Counted from the first letter of the stretch, positions 50,422 through 59,719 are shown. The stretch is 64,000 nucleotides of DNA from Marinibaculum pumilum (GCF_042646425.1 NZ_JBHRTR010000013.1:62001-126000), one strand, 5' to 3'. Numbers and translations are program-made. Notes: generated by a model from the letters alone, not told the origin.

Positions 50422-50449
50422 AAAAGGCCTCCCATGGGGGAGGCCTTTT
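50422..50449. terminator. Terminator of the F0 ATP synthase operon
   Basis: The arms AAAAGGCCTCCC (50422-50433) and GGGAGGCCTTTT (50438-50449) form a perfect 12-bp stem with the four-base loop ATGG. On the minus strand the stem ends in a run of five T, so it is a classic factor-independent terminator 26 bases after the atpF stop. The T run on the plus strand makes it usable in both directions. Confidence 0.9.
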
Positions 50450-50475
50450 CCAGCTCTGTCTGATGATCGCCGGGG

Positions 50476-50976
50476 TCAGTGCAGCTTGCGGCCCAGGTCC
50501 TCGATCGCGCCGTCGACCAGCCGGTTGGCGGCCGCTGCGTCACCGTTCGGACCCTGCAGTTGCTCCTTCATGATCCGCCCGGCCGCCTCGACGGCCAGGT
50601 CGGCGGCGATGCTGCGGACGTCCTGGATCGCTTTGCTCTCGGCCTGGGCGATCTTGTTTTCGGCCAGGGCCCGCCGGCGCGCCATGGTGCTTTCAAGCTC
50701 TTCCTTGGCATGGGCGGCGATGCGCTCGGCCTCGGCCTTGGCGTGGGAGACGATCTCCTCCGCCTCCGCCATCGCGTTCTTCTGCTTGCGCTGGTACTCC
50801 GCATAGAGCGCCTGCGCGTCCTCGTGCAGCTTGCGGGCCTCTTCCAGCTCGTCGGCGATCCGCTTGGAGCGGGCGTCGAGCATGTCCATCAGCTTGGAAT
50901 GGGCGCCCTTCCAGACCACGATCGCGATCAGGATGACCATCCCGACCAGAAGCCAGAAGCTTGTATTCTCAAACAT
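50476..50976 (-). CDS. atpF: ATP synthase F0 subunit b
   Basis: The 166-residue subunit forms the peripheral stalk that holds F1 against rotation. It has one N-terminal membrane helix (FWLLVGMVILIAIVVWKGAH) and a long charged helix with RSKRIADELEEARKLHEDAQ and AEEIVSHAKAEAERIAAHAK, as expected for a coiled coil. It is the last gene of atpI-atpB-atpE-b'-b; b and b' form a heterodimer in alphaproteobacteria. The F1 genes are elsewhere, as is normal for this class. Confidence 0.93.
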   Translation of the reverse strand: MFENTSFWLLVGMVILIAIVVWKGAHSKLMDMLDARSKRIADELEEARKLHEDAQALYAEYQRKQKNAMAEAEEIVSHAKAEAERIAAHAKEELESTMARRRALAENKIAQAESKAIQDVRSIAADLAVEAAGRIMKEQLQGPNGDAAAANRLVDGAIEDLGRKLH

Positions 50977-51000
50977 GGTTGCGCGGGCTCCCGTCCGGCT

Positions 51001-51492
51001 TCAGCTGCCCTTGCGGGCGACATCCTCGACGGTGGACGCCACTCGCTCCCGATCCGGCGACAGGCCGGCCAGCCGGGAAACGATCTCGCCGACGGCTTCC
51101 TGCGCGACGGTGGTGACCTGCGCCATCGCAGAGGCACGCGCCTCCGCGATCCGCTTTTCCGCCTCTTCCTGCTCCGCCGCGAGTCGGCTTTCCAGCTCCT
51201 CGCGCTTCGCCGTCGCCTCGGCATTGGCCTTGGCGCGGGTCTCCGTCGCCAGCGCCTGGGCCTGGCTGCGGGCTTCCGCGAGCGCCTTTTCGTAGGCCTG
51301 GATCACCTCTTCGGTTTCCCGCTTGAGGCGTTCCGCCTCGTCCAGGTCATTGCTGATCCGCTGCTGGCGTGCCCGCAGGACCTCCGCAATGCGCGGCAGG
51401 GCCACCCGGGCCATCACCACGTACAGGATCCCGAACGTGATGATCAGCCAGACGATCTGCGGCAGAAAGAATTGTGTTTCTAGCTGCGGCAT
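51001..51492 (-). CDS. ATP synthase F0 subunit b'
   Basis: The 163-residue protein begins PQLETQFFLPQIVWLIITFG with a membrane helix continuing ILYVVMARVALP, then a long amphipathic helix rich in Glu, Ala and Arg (RISNDLDEAERLKRETEEV, then KREELESRLAAEQEEAEKR). That is the b' form, which pairs with subunit b in the stalk. The ATG at 51492 has GAGGAG eight bases upstream; an in-frame start at 51540 is rejected because it would add a non-conserved tail before the usual N terminus. The gene ends 24 bases before atpF starts. Confidence 0.92.
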   Translation of the reverse strand: MPQLETQFFLPQIVWLIITFGILYVVMARVALPRIAEVLRARQQRISNDLDEAERLKRETEEVIQAYEKALAEARSQAQALATETRAKANAEATAKREELESRLAAEQEEAEKRIAEARASAMAQVTTVAQEAVGEIVSRLAGLSPDRERVASTVEDVARKGS

Positions 51493-51562
51493 GGCCGCTC
51501 CTCTTCCTGCTTCGTAACCAACGAGCCGGCCGGCGGGCATCCGCCGGCCGGGCCGGACAGGA

Positions 51563-51787
51563 TCACGAGAAGAGGATCAGGAACGCGATGACGAGGGCGA
51601 ACAGCGCGACCGCCTCGGTCAGCGCGAAGCCCAGCAGCAGATTGCCGAACAGCTTCGGAGCCGCTGTGGGGTTCCGGAAAGCGCCGGCCAGATAGCTGCC
51701 GAACAGGTTGCCCAGGCCGATACCCACGCCCGCCAGGGCCAGCATGGCAATACCCGCACCAAGAAGTCTCGCGGCATCAGCTTCCAT
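51563..51787 (-). CDS. atpE: ATP synthase F0 subunit c
   Basis: The 74-residue hairpin protein forms the rotor ring. Helix 1 has the glycine motif GAGIAMLALAGVGIGLGNLF, the polar loop is RNPTA, and helix 2 carries the ion-binding glutamate in LLGFALTEAVALFALVIAFL (residue 58 or so). The residues around the glutamate fit proton rather than sodium coupling. It lies between atpB and the b' gene, with a 215-base gap upstream. Confidence 0.95.
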   Translation of the reverse strand: MEADAARLLGAGIAMLALAGVGIGLGNLFGSYLAGAFRNPTAAPKLFGNLLLGFALTEAVALFALVIAFLILFS

Positions 51788-52002
51788 TGTACCAATCCTC
51801 TCGTTTGGCGAGGTCGAACGATTCGACGCTACTGTCTATGCCTCTCTCGGGGCGCCGGCCGGGGGCGGCGACGCCCTGGATAGCTCTTGTCTGGAACTCG
51901 TCCCCGGCGTTCCGTCTCAAGGCCTTGCAGGCCGTGACCTGTGCAGGAAATCCACTGTTCAGCCGTTTGCCGATTGCCCATCCGAACTCAGAGATCCCGA
52001 AC
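51788..52002 (-). other. Spacer between atpB and atpE
   Basis: No gene is visible here. A 15-base direct repeat, CCGAACTCAG followed by AGATC or TGATC, starts at 51982 and 51997 (plus strand) and covers the atpB stop codon. The long spacer before atpE is usual where extra c subunits are made, through mRNA processing or a strong translation start. Confidence 0.5.
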
Positions 52003-52797
52003 TCAGTGATCCATGTGGATCGCGTCGTGGAGATACAGGCAGGTCAGGATGGTGAACACATAGGCCTGCAGGAAGGCGATCAGCAGTTCCAGCCCGGTCA
52101 GCGCCACGATGAAAGCCAGCGGCAGCCAGCCGGCGGCGATGCCGAGCGCGATCACGAAACCGGCGAACACCTTCAGCATGATGTGCCCGGCGAGCATGTT
52201 GGCGAACAGCCGGAGCGACAGGCTGATCGGCCGCACGAAATACGAGATCACCTCGATCGGGATGATGATCGGTGCCAGCGCGGTCGGCACGCCGGACGGC
52301 AGGAAATAGCCGAAGAAGCGGATGCCGTGGCGGGCAAAGGCGATGATCGTCACGCCGATCCAGACCGCAAGCGCCAGCGAGAAGGTCACCACGATATGGC
52401 TGGTCGAGGTGAAGCTGAAGGGGATCATCCCGACCAGATTGGCGAACAGGATGAACATGAACAGGGTGAAGACGAAGGGGAAGTAGGGGCGGCCTTCCTG
52501 GCCGACATTCTCCCGCACCATCCCGGCGATGAATTCGTAGGAAACCTCGACCACGGACTGCAGGCGGCCGGGCACCAGGCTGCGCGAGCGGATGCCGACA
52601 AGCATCAGCAGGACCACCAGCGCGACGCCGAAGATCATGGCGGCGGCGGAATTGGTGAAGGAGAAATCCAGGCCGCCGACATCGATCGGGACCAGGTGAT
52701 TGATCTCGAACTGTTCCAGCGGGCCGTGCGCGGAATCCGCGTGCTCGATCTCCTGCACAGTCTCGTGGATGGCGTCTGTCTGTTCAGAACTGGCCAC
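52003..52797 (-). CDS. atpB: ATP synthase F0 subunit a
   Basis: The 264-residue stator subunit forms the proton half-channels. It has NHLVPIDVGGLDFSFTNSAA near the N terminus, FVFTLFMFILFANLVGMIPF, and the key arginine helix SLSLRLFANMLAGHIMLKVF, followed by GLELLIAFLQAYVFTILTCL. The GTG at 52797 is chosen because AAGGAG lies six bases upstream on the minus strand; the frame extends to another GTG at 52821 without a ribosome site. It follows atpI by 60 bases. Confidence 0.94.
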   Translation of the reverse strand: MASSEQTDAIHETVQEIEHADSAHGPLEQFEINHLVPIDVGGLDFSFTNSAAAMIFGVALVVLLMLVGIRSRSLVPGRLQSVVEVSYEFIAGMVRENVGQEGRPYFPFVFTLFMFILFANLVGMIPFSFTSTSHIVVTFSLALAVWIGVTIIAFARHGIRFFGYFLPSGVPTALAPIIIPIEVISYFVRPISLSLRLFANMLAGHIMLKVFAGFVIALGIAAGWLPLAFIVALTGLELLIAFLQAYVFTILTCLYLHDAIHMDH

Positions 52798-52857
52798 CTG
52801 CGGCTCCTTCACTCGTCTCACCCGCGGCAGCCAGATCCGTCTGGCGCCGGCAGGCCG

Positions 52858-53277
52858 TTACTCCCGCTCTTTCCGCGCCCCGCTTCTAGGGACCTCGGCC
52901 GCATCTTGCAAGGCCTGATACCGCCCGGTCAGGCGGATCACGTTCCAGATGCCCGTCGCGATCCCCAGCAAGGCCAGGATCAGCACGAAGGTCGGAGCGG
53001 TGCCGAACCAGTCGTCGAGAAGCCAGCCAGCCCCCAGTCCGAAGACCATTGCGGCCACCATCTCGACCGCCAGCCGCCAGGCCAGGCCCCATGCCGATGC
53101 CGGCATGCCGGCCGGACGGTGCAGCGCCCGCTCGGTCCCGCCCTCCTGTCGTGCACGACGCGCACGCAGGCGGGCATCCAGTGCCTCCAGGGTGTTGGGA
53201 TCTTTCGGAGACCCCGTTCCTTCGAGGTTCCGCTGCGGCTCGTCCATATCCGGCCTCTTGTCCATGCTGCCGGCCAT
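52858..53277 (-). CDS. atpI: ATP synthase protein I (AtpI)
   Basis: The 139-residue protein has a hydrophilic N-terminal half with a charged helix (LEALDARLRARRARQEGG) and two membrane helices (LAVEMVAAMVFGLGAGWLLD and FVLILALLGIATGIWNVIRL). This is the AtpI family, a non-structural assembly helper for the c ring that opens F0 operons. Three ATGs (53277, 53265 and 53247) are possible starts; none has a strong ribosome site. The start lies about 115 bases after a clear promoter. Confidence 0.88.
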   Translation of the reverse strand: MAGSMDKRPDMDEPQRNLEGTGSPKDPNTLEALDARLRARRARQEGGTERALHRPAGMPASAWGLAWRLAVEMVAAMVFGLGAGWLLDDWFGTAPTFVLILALLGIATGIWNVIRLTGRYQALQDAAEVPRSGARKERE

Positions 53278-53390
53278 GTCGTGGCCGGAACCGGGAATCG
53301 ATCATAAAGGTCGATCGCCCGGCGGGCAGTCAGAAACCGGTACGGATAAGGCGCGGGTCCCCCGACGGCACGCCCGCTGAAAGCGGCCGA

Positions 53391-53419
53391 ACCTTACGGA
53401 CCGCCCCGCCCCCTGTCAA
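53391..53419 (-). promoter_or_regulatory. Sigma70-type promoter of the F0 ATP synthase operon
   Basis: On the minus strand a perfect TTGACA (53419-53414) is followed after exactly 17 bases by TAAGGT (53396-53391), a pattern common for housekeeping promoters in alphaproteobacteria. Transcription would start near 53384, leaving a leader of about 107 bases before atpI. Confidence 0.8.
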
Positions 53420-53502
53420 GCCGTTGCCGCACTGCAAAACAGGGGCGAATCAAATAGTGATTTCAATACCTTGGGGCATGCCGACCGTCCGTCCCGGCGG
53501 TC

Positions 53503-56500
53503 CTACTCCGCCGCCATCTGGGTGGCATGGCTGAGATCGACGGAGACCAGGCTGGAGACGCCGCGCTCCGCCATGGTCACGCCATAGAGCCGGTCCATGC
53601 GCGACATGCTGATCGGGTTGTGGGTCACGATCACGAAGCGCGTATGGTCGTGCGTGCGCACCATCTCGATCAGCAGGTCGCACATCCGCTCCACGTTCGC
53701 GTCGTCCAGCGGCGCGTCGACCTCGTCCAGCAGGCAGATCGGTGCTGGATTGGTGCGGAACACCGCGAACAGCAGGGCCAGCGCGGTCAATGCCTGCTCG
53801 CCGCCCGACAGCAGGGTCATCGTCTGCATCTTCTTGCCCGGCGGCGAGGCCATGATCTCCAGCCCCGCCTCCAGCGGGTCCTCGGAGCCGGTCAGCGCCA
53901 GATGCGCCTTGCCGCCGCCGAACACCTTCCGGAACAGTGTCTGGAAATGCGCGTCGACCTGCTGGAAGGCTTCCGTCAGGCGCTGCCGCCCCTCCCGGTT
54001 CAGGTTGGCGATGCCCTGCCGCAGCCGGCCGATCGCCGCCGTCAGGTCGTCCTTCTCGGAGGCCAGGGTGGCGATCTGCTCCTCGACCTCCTGGGATTCG
54101 ATCTCTGCCCGCAGGTTCACCGGGCCCAGCCGCTCGCGCTCTCGCTTGGTCTCGTCCAGCACGCGCTCCAGCGCCTCCTGGTCGGGCAGGCCGGCTTCCT
54201 CGCGATCGGCCAGGCCGACATGCTCCAGCAGCCGGTTCGGCGCACAGGAGAAGGTTTCCCGGATCCGGGCCGCGGTCTCCGCCAGGTTCTCGTGTGCATG
54301 CTCCTGCGCCGCCTGCAGGCGGACCCGCTCCTCGCGGGCGGCATTGACCGCGGTCTCCCGCTCGCGGGCGCCGCGACGCGTCTGCTCCAGTGCCGTGGTG
54401 GCTTCCGACAGGGCATCCGCGGCGGTCTTGCGGCCGGCCTCCGCCGCGGCGATCTGGTCCAGCAGCGCACTGCGCTTCGTCGCCAGCTGCGCCGGCAGCT
54501 CCGACAGGCGCGCATCCTCGGCCTGCATCTCCTGCCGGCGGGAGGTCAGCTCCGCCTCATGCTCGCCGTTCTGCCGGTCGCGGCCTTCCCAGCGTTTCAG
54601 CTCGCCCTCGATCGCCTCCAGCCTTGCCCGCCGGGACTGTGCCTCCTGGCGCAGCTGGTCGTGCCGGCGCACCGCCTCGGCAAGGCCGGAACGGGTCGCC
54701 CCCGCCGCTGACCGTGCGGCCTCCGCCGCCTGTGCCGTCCGGTCGGCTGGCGGCAGGGCTTCGAGCGCCTCGCGGTCTTCCGCTTCCCGCCGTGCCAGCT
54801 CGGCCAGCCGGCCCTCGATCTGTTCCGCCTGCGCCTCCAGCGAGGCCTGCTGCCGCGACAGGTCGGCCGATTCCTTCAATGCCCGGGCATGGCGGCCCTG
54901 CTGTTCCTTGACCGCGCGCTCGGCCTCGCCGACGGCGTTGCGGGCGGCGGTCGTCCGGTTGCGGCTCTGCTCCGCCGCCACCTGCGCTTCCGTCAGCGCG
55001 GCTTCCAGCCCCTCAAGCCCGGCGGCCAGCCCTTCGCGCTCGGTGCGCAGCTCCGCCAGGCGGTTGCGCTGTTCCAGCCGGATCATGGCGGCGGTCGGCG
55101 CCTGCGCCGCCACGGTATAGCCGTCCCAGCGCCACAGCCCGCCGGCGGCGCTGACCAGCCGCTGCCCCGCGGCCAGCTGCTTCTGCAGGGCGGCGCCGTC
55201 CTCCTCCGGCACGATGCCGACCTGCGACAGGCGGCGATGCAGGACCGGAGGCGCCTCCACGACCTCCGACAGCGGCCGCGCACCCGGCGGCAGCGGCGCC
55301 GGTGCCGCCAGCGGCGGCAGCTCCGTCCAGTGCAGCGGCGCGGCGGTGTCGGTGGAGGCGGAGATGTCCTCGCCCAGGGCGGCGCCCAGCGCCTTCTCGA
55401 ACCCGGGGGAGACCTGCACCCGGTCGATCAGCGGCGCCCAGAGATCGTCGCCGGCCACCTTCAGGAGGCGGGACAGCCCGTCCTCCTCCGCCTTCACCCG
55501 GTTCAGGGCAGCGCGGCGCTCGTCGCGGCGTTCCCTGCTCTCCGCCACCTGGGCCTGGCTGGTGCCCTGCGCCTCCTCGGCCGCGCGCAGCTCCTCGCGC
55601 GCCGCATCCAGCTTCGTCTCCCACTGGCCCAGGCTTTCGCTCAGCGCGGCGATCTGGGCATCGGCTTCGTTCGTCTTCAACTCCGCGCGGGCCTTGGCCA
55701 CCCCGTCGCGGCGCCGGGTCAGGCCGGTCATCTCGTCGGTCAGGCCGCGCAGCGCCTGCTCCAGCCGGCGGCGTTCCGCCTGCTGCTGCGCCAGCTCGGC
55801 GCTGACCCGGTCGAGTTCGCTCTGCGCGCGATCGGCGGCCGCCTGTGCCTCGTTTCGCGCCTGCTCGGCCGCCTGCAGCTGGCCGCCTTCATCCTCGCGC
55901 GCCCGGGCAAGCTCCGCCTGCTCGATGCGCAGACGTTCGGTGACCTGCGCGGCCTCGCGCCGCTGCTCTCTCAGCCGCGCGGCGTCGCGCTCCAGGTCCG
56001 CGAGCCGGGCGGAGACGGCATTGCGGGCGGCGGCAAGCTGCGCCTCCTCGCGGTCCAGCGCCTCCCGCGCGGAATCCAGGCGCTGCAGGCGGGCCGCGGC
56101 CTCCGCCTCCGCGGTCCGCAGGGGCGGCAGCGCCTCCTCCGACCGCTCGGCCGCGTTCGCCGCGGCGGCGGCGGCCTGGGTCAGCTCCGCCACCGCACGC
56201 TCCGCTTCCGCCAACGCGGTCTGCAGCCGCGCGGCATCGTCCTGCGCCGCCGACCAGCGGGCGTGGAACAGCAGCGCCTCCGTCTCGCGGATGCGGTCTG
56301 ACAGGCGGCGGTACTTGCGCGCCTGCTTGCCCTGCCGGCGCAGGCCGTTCAGGCGGTTCTCCAGCTCCCGCATCACGTCGTCGACGCGTTCCAGGTTCTG
56401 TTCCGCCGCACGCAGGCGCAGCTCGCTTTCGTGGCGGCGGCTGTGCAGGCCGGTGATGCCGGCGGCCTCTTCCAGGATGCGGCGCCGGTCGACCGGCCGG

Positions 56501-56964
56501 GCGTTGATCAGCTGGCCGATGCGGCCCTGGCTGACGATGGCGGTGGAATGGGCGCCGGTGGCGATGTCGGCGAACAGCAGCTGCACGTCGCGGGCGCGGA
56601 CTTCGCGGCCGTTGATGCGGTAGGTGGAGCCCGCCTCGCGGTCGATGCGGCGGCTGATCTCCAGCATCGGGCTGTCGTTATAGGCCGGCGGTGCGGTGCG
56701 GTCGGGATTGCCCAGGGTGACGACGACTTCCGCGAAGCTGCGCGGAGGGCGCGTGCTGGTGCCGGCGAAGATCACGTCGTCCATCGCGCCGGAGCGCATC
56801 TGCCGGGCGGAATTCTCGCCCATCACCCAGCGCAGCGCCTCCACAAGGTTGGACTTGCCGCAGCCGTTCGGGCCGACGACCCCGGTCAGGCCGGGGGAAA
56901 TCGTGAAGTCGGTTTCCTCGACAAAGGATTTGAAGCCGCGAAGGCGAAGCCGATCGAAATGCAA
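53503..56964 (-). CDS. smc: Chromosome segregation protein SMC
   Basis: The protein of 1153 residues is a full SMC ATPase. The N-terminal head has FKSFVEETDFTISPGLTGVV and Walker A GPNGCGKSNLVEAL (about residues 21-34 of this start); the C-terminal head has the signature LLSGGEQALTALALLFAVF and Walker B PICLLDEVDAPLDDANVERM. Two long coiled coils rich in Ala, Glu and Arg flank the hinge near GFEKALGAALGEDISAS. It condenses and aligns the chromosome. The TTG at 56964 has GGAGGAG five bases upstream and gives the usual N terminus HFDRLRLRGFKSF; an ATG at 57003 adds 13 Arg-rich residues and lacks a site. Confidence 0.94.
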   Translation of the reverse strand: MHFDRLRLRGFKSFVEETDFTISPGLTGVVGPNGCGKSNLVEALRWVMGENSARQMRSGAMDDVIFAGTSTRPPRSFAEVVVTLGNPDRTAPPAYNDSPMLEISRRIDREAGSTYRINGREVRARDVQLLFADIATGAHSTAIVSQGRIGQLINARPVDRRRILEEAAGITGLHSRRHESELRLRAAEQNLERVDDVMRELENRLNGLRRQGKQARKYRRLSDRIRETEALLFHARWSAAQDDAARLQTALAEAERAVAELTQAAAAAANAAERSEEALPPLRTAEAEAAARLQRLDSAREALDREEAQLAAARNAVSARLADLERDAARLREQRREAAQVTERLRIEQAELARAREDEGGQLQAAEQARNEAQAAADRAQSELDRVSAELAQQQAERRRLEQALRGLTDEMTGLTRRRDGVAKARAELKTNEADAQIAALSESLGQWETKLDAAREELRAAEEAQGTSQAQVAESRERRDERRAALNRVKAEEDGLSRLLKVAGDDLWAPLIDRVQVSPGFEKALGAALGEDISASTDTAAPLHWTELPPLAAPAPLPPGARPLSEVVEAPPVLHRRLSQVGIVPEEDGAALQKQLAAGQRLVSAAGGLWRWDGYTVAAQAPTAAMIRLEQRNRLAELRTEREGLAAGLEGLEAALTEAQVAAEQSRNRTTAARNAVGEAERAVKEQQGRHARALKESADLSRQQASLEAQAEQIEGRLAELARREAEDREALEALPPADRTAQAAEAARSAAGATRSGLAEAVRRHDQLRQEAQSRRARLEAIEGELKRWEGRDRQNGEHEAELTSRRQEMQAEDARLSELPAQLATKRSALLDQIAAAEAGRKTAADALSEATTALEQTRRGARERETAVNAAREERVRLQAAQEHAHENLAETAARIRETFSCAPNRLLEHVGLADREEAGLPDQEALERVLDETKRERERLGPVNLRAEIESQEVEEQIATLASEKDDLTAAIGRLRQGIANLNREGRQRLTEAFQQVDAHFQTLFRKVFGGGKAHLALTGSEDPLEAGLEIMASPPGKKMQTMTLLSGGEQALTALALLFAVFRTNPAPICLLDEVDAPLDDANVERMCDLLIEMVRTHDHTRFVIVTHNPISMSRMDRLYGVTMAERGVSSLVSVDLSHATQMAAE

Positions 56965-57033
56965 GTCACTCCTCCGGCCCCGCCGCGCAGGCGGCCGGGC
57001 CATGGCCCGGCCACCCGTTCGCGGGGCTCCACC

Positions 57034-57831
57034 TCAGCCGGTATGCCGATCCCGGGTGCCGTTGCCGGCCCCGTCGTCTGGCAGGATCCGGGATTCCTTC
57101 ATCTCAGCCGGCAGCAGCGGGTCGATGATGCCGCGCAGCTCTTCCATCCGGCGGACGCCGGGATAGGGCGTGCCGCCGATGATCAGGGTCGGCGTGGACT
57201 CGACGCCGAATTCCTTGTTCCCGGTCAGACGCTCGTTCAGCACATATTCGCTCAGCGCCTCGTTGCCGAGGCAGGCCTTGATCGCGGCCTCGTCCATGCC
57301 GGCCAGCCCGGCGAGCTTCTGCAGGTTGGCCAGCACCTCGTCCGGCTGGCCGCTGCCGATCCAGTTCGCCTGCTGCTTGAACAGTACCGACAGGAAGGGG
57401 AAGTAGCGGTCCGGACCGCTGCAGCGCGCCAGCATCGACGCGGTCAGCGCAAAGCGGTCGAAGGGGAAGTCGCGGAAGATCAGCTTCACCTTGCCTGCGT
57501 CGATATATTCCTTCTTCAGCTCTGGCAGCACCTCGGTATGGAAGGTGGCGCAGTGCGGGCAGGTCAGGGAGGCATATTCGACGATCGTCACGGGCGCGTC
57601 CGGGTCGCCCATGACCATTTCCTGCATCATCGCAGCGGCGGCGTTCGCCGGCTCCGCCGCCGCGTCGTCCGCGGCCTGCACAGGCGGGCTGACCGCGAGG
57701 CAGGACAGGGACAGCAGCGCGGCCGCGGCAAGCGTGCGTCCGGCGGTTAGGAATTGTCCTATCTGGGTCATTGCAGAAGCCGAACCACTAGATGTTGGGG
57801 CCTGTGACGGAAGCGCAGTGTAGAGGCTCAT
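57034..57831 (-). CDS. DsbA family thiol:disulfide oxidoreductase
   Basis: The 265-residue protein is a secreted thioredoxin-fold oxidoreductase. A signal region (LTAGRTLAAAALLSLSCLAV, cut near PVQAADD) leads into MVMGDPDAPVTIVEYASLTC and the active site CPHC with CATFHTEVLPELK. The later FGVESTPTLIIGG holds the cis-proline. It probably forms disulfides in periplasmic proteins, like the DsbA/Thioredoxin_4 group beside smc in other alphaproteobacteria. The ATG at 57831 has AAGGA seven bases upstream; 57771 is an alternative. The smc start follows 69 bases later. Confidence 0.9.
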   Translation of the reverse strand: MSLYTALPSQAPTSSGSASAMTQIGQFLTAGRTLAAAALLSLSCLAVSPPVQAADDAAAEPANAAAAMMQEMVMGDPDAPVTIVEYASLTCPHCATFHTEVLPELKKEYIDAGKVKLIFRDFPFDRFALTASMLARCSGPDRYFPFLSVLFKQQANWIGSGQPDEVLANLQKLAGLAGMDEAAIKACLGNEALSEYVLNERLTGNKEFGVESTPTLIIGGTPYPGVRRMEELRGIIDPLLPAEMKESRILPDDGAGNGTRDRHTG

Positions 57832-57952
57832 GGGGGTATCCTTCAATTCTCGATCGCCGGGCCGCTCCCGGCCGGGCGGTCTGCGGCGCCAGTCTAGGCG
57901 GGAAAAAGGCAGAAATCCGCCCGGCCCACGGAGTCGTGACCGCCAGTCCGAT

Positions 57953-58468
57953 TCATGCCTTCTGGCCCCCTGCGGACCCCTGGCGACGGGCCGCAAGGGC
58001 CCGCCGAAGGCGCTCCAGGGCGGGAAGCCGGTCCGAGTCGCTGGCGGAGTCGCATGGCAGATTTCCGCCGGATTCCGCAGTGCCGCCCTGGCCGGCGGGG
58101 GACTCGCTCCGGGCCGTTGCCAGGAGGGCCGAGGTCAGCGGCGGGCCCTGGACCAGCCGCAGCCGGGCAATGGCGCCATAGCCGAAATAGGTGTTCAGCC
58201 GGGCGACGATCCTGGGCTCCTGCTGTGCCACGATCGGGCCGAAGCCGGCCGCCACCCGCAGCTTCAGGGTGCCGCCATCGCCGGCACCGCGCGGAAAGGT
58301 CACCTGCACCGGCACAGTGAGGGGCGCCAGTTCCGCCCCGACGATGCTGCGCCAGTTGGTCAGGATCTCCGCCGTGGGCAGGCCGCGCCGTCCGGCGGAG
58401 CGCCGGGCGACCCTGGTGATCAGCGGGCCCAGCCGGCGGGGTTCGGCGGGCGGTGATGGCGGTTTCAT
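57953..58468 (-). CDS. DciA-like (DUF721) protein
   Basis: The 171-residue protein has the DUF721 core: TEILTNWRSIVGAELAPLTV at about residues 32-51 and LKLRVAAGFGPIVAQQEPRI with VARLNTYFGYGAIARLRLVQ. DciA proteins help load the replicative helicase DnaB in bacteria that lack DnaC. The C-terminal 60 residues are low-complexity and probably disordered. The ATG at 58468 is within the family's usual N terminus. It is divergent from mutY, a common arrangement. Function inferred from the family. Confidence 0.82.
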   Translation of the reverse strand: MKPPSPPAEPRRLGPLITRVARRSAGRRGLPTAEILTNWRSIVGAELAPLTVPVQVTFPRGAGDGGTLKLRVAAGFGPIVAQQEPRIVARLNTYFGYGAIARLRLVQGPPLTSALLATARSESPAGQGGTAESGGNLPCDSASDSDRLPALERLRRALAARRQGSAGGQKA

Positions 58469-58548
58469 GCTATGTCCTCGCGCCCGCCGACCGGCTGTCG
58501 GCGCGGCACCGTGGCAATGCCGGCCGCCCGGCATGACCGGATCCTAGC

Positions 58549-59712
58549 ATGGGCCGAGCGCCGATGACCCGCAAACGTTCCCCCTCCGGCGGCGCCGTAG
58601 CCGGTCCGGTGCCCGATCCGGACACGGTGCCGCAGCTGCTGCTGCGCTGGTACGACCGTCATGCCCGCAGCCTTCCCTGGCGGGCGCCGCCCGGCAGCGC
58701 GCCGGCCGATCCCTATGCCGTCTGGCTGAGCGAGATCATGCTGCAGCAGACCACGGTGACGGCCGTGATCCCCTATTTCCGCACCTTCCTGCAGCGCTGG
58801 CCCGATGTCGCGGCGCTGGCTGCCGCGGATCGGGACGAGGTGCTCGCCGCCTGGGCCGGGCTGGGCTACTACAGCCGCGCGCGCAACCTGCATCTCTGCG
58901 CGCAGCAGGTCGCCGGCCTGCATGGCGGCCGATTCCCCGTCGACGAGGCCGGGCTGCTGGCCCTGCCAGGAATCGGTCCCTATACGGCGGCGGCGATCGC
59001 CGCCATCGCCTTCGACCGGCCGGCGGTGGTGGTCGACGGCAACGTGGAGCGGGTGGTGGCGCGCCTGTTCGCGGAAAGCGACCTCCTGCCGGCGGTCAAG
59101 CCGCGGCTGCGACAGCGTGCCGCCGAACTGACCCCGCAGCGGCGGCCGGGCGACTTCGCGCAGGCGATGATGGACCTCGGCGCCACCGTATGCACGCCGC
59201 GCAGCCCGGACTGCCTGCTCTGCCCGCTGTCGGGCCAATGCGGGGCACGGGCTGCGGGCATTGCGGCGGAGCTGCCGCGGCGCGCGGCAAAGGCGGCGAA
59301 GCCGCAGCGGCACGGCATCGCCTTCTGGCTGCGCCGGCCGTCCGACGGTGCGGTGCTGCTGGAGCGGCGGCCGCCGAAGGGCCTGCTCGGCGGCATGCTG
59401 GGCCTGCCGGGCACGCCATGGGAGGACCGCCGGCCCTGGCCGCTGGCGGAAGCGCTGGCCTGGCAGCCGGCGGCGGCGGACTGGGTGCTGCTGCCCGGCG
59501 GGATCCGCCATGTCTTCACCCATTTCGCGCTGGACCTGTCGGTCGCGCTGGCCGACCTGCCGGCCGATGAGGCGACGCTGGCCTCGGCCCCCCCGACCGG
59601 AAGCCTCTGGCTGTCCCCGGGACGGGAGACCTGGGAGCAGCTGCCCACGGTGATGCGCAAGGCGGCGCGGTTCGCCCATGCCGCGGATACAGCGCCGGCA
59701 AGCCGGCGCTAG
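58549..59712 (+). CDS. mutY: A/G-specific adenine DNA glycosylase
   Basis: The 387-residue repair enzyme removes adenine paired with 8-oxoguanine. It has the glutamate helix PYAVWLSEIMLQQTTVTAVI, the helix-hairpin-helix LPGIGPYTAAAIAAIAF with the catalytic aspartate in VVDGNVERVVARLF, and the four-cysteine iron-sulfur loop CTPRSPDCLLCPLSGQC. The C-terminal Nudix-like domain (LRRPSDGAVLLERRPPKG) recognises the damaged base. The start could also be the ATG at 58564. It is convergent with the dehydrogenase gene seven bases away. Confidence 0.94.
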   Translation: MGRAPMTRKRSPSGGAVAGPVPDPDTVPQLLLRWYDRHARSLPWRAPPGSAPADPYAVWLSEIMLQQTTVTAVIPYFRTFLQRWPDVAALAAADRDEVLAAWAGLGYYSRARNLHLCAQQVAGLHGGRFPVDEAGLLALPGIGPYTAAAIAAIAFDRPAVVVDGNVERVVARLFAESDLLPAVKPRLRQRAAELTPQRRPGDFAQAMMDLGATVCTPRSPDCLLCPLSGQCGARAAGIAAELPRRAAKAAKPQRHGIAFWLRRPSDGAVLLERRPPKGLLGGMLGLPGTPWEDRRPWPLAEALAWQPAAADWVLLPGGIRHVFTHFALDLSVALADLPADEATLASAPPTGSLWLSPGRETWEQLPTVMRKAARFAHAADTAPASRR

Positions 59713-59719
59713 CGCGGCC

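Noticed and set aside
52798..52821. GTG at 52821 as the atpB start
   Set aside because: It lacks a ribosome site, whereas the GTG at 52797 has AAGGAG six bases upstream.
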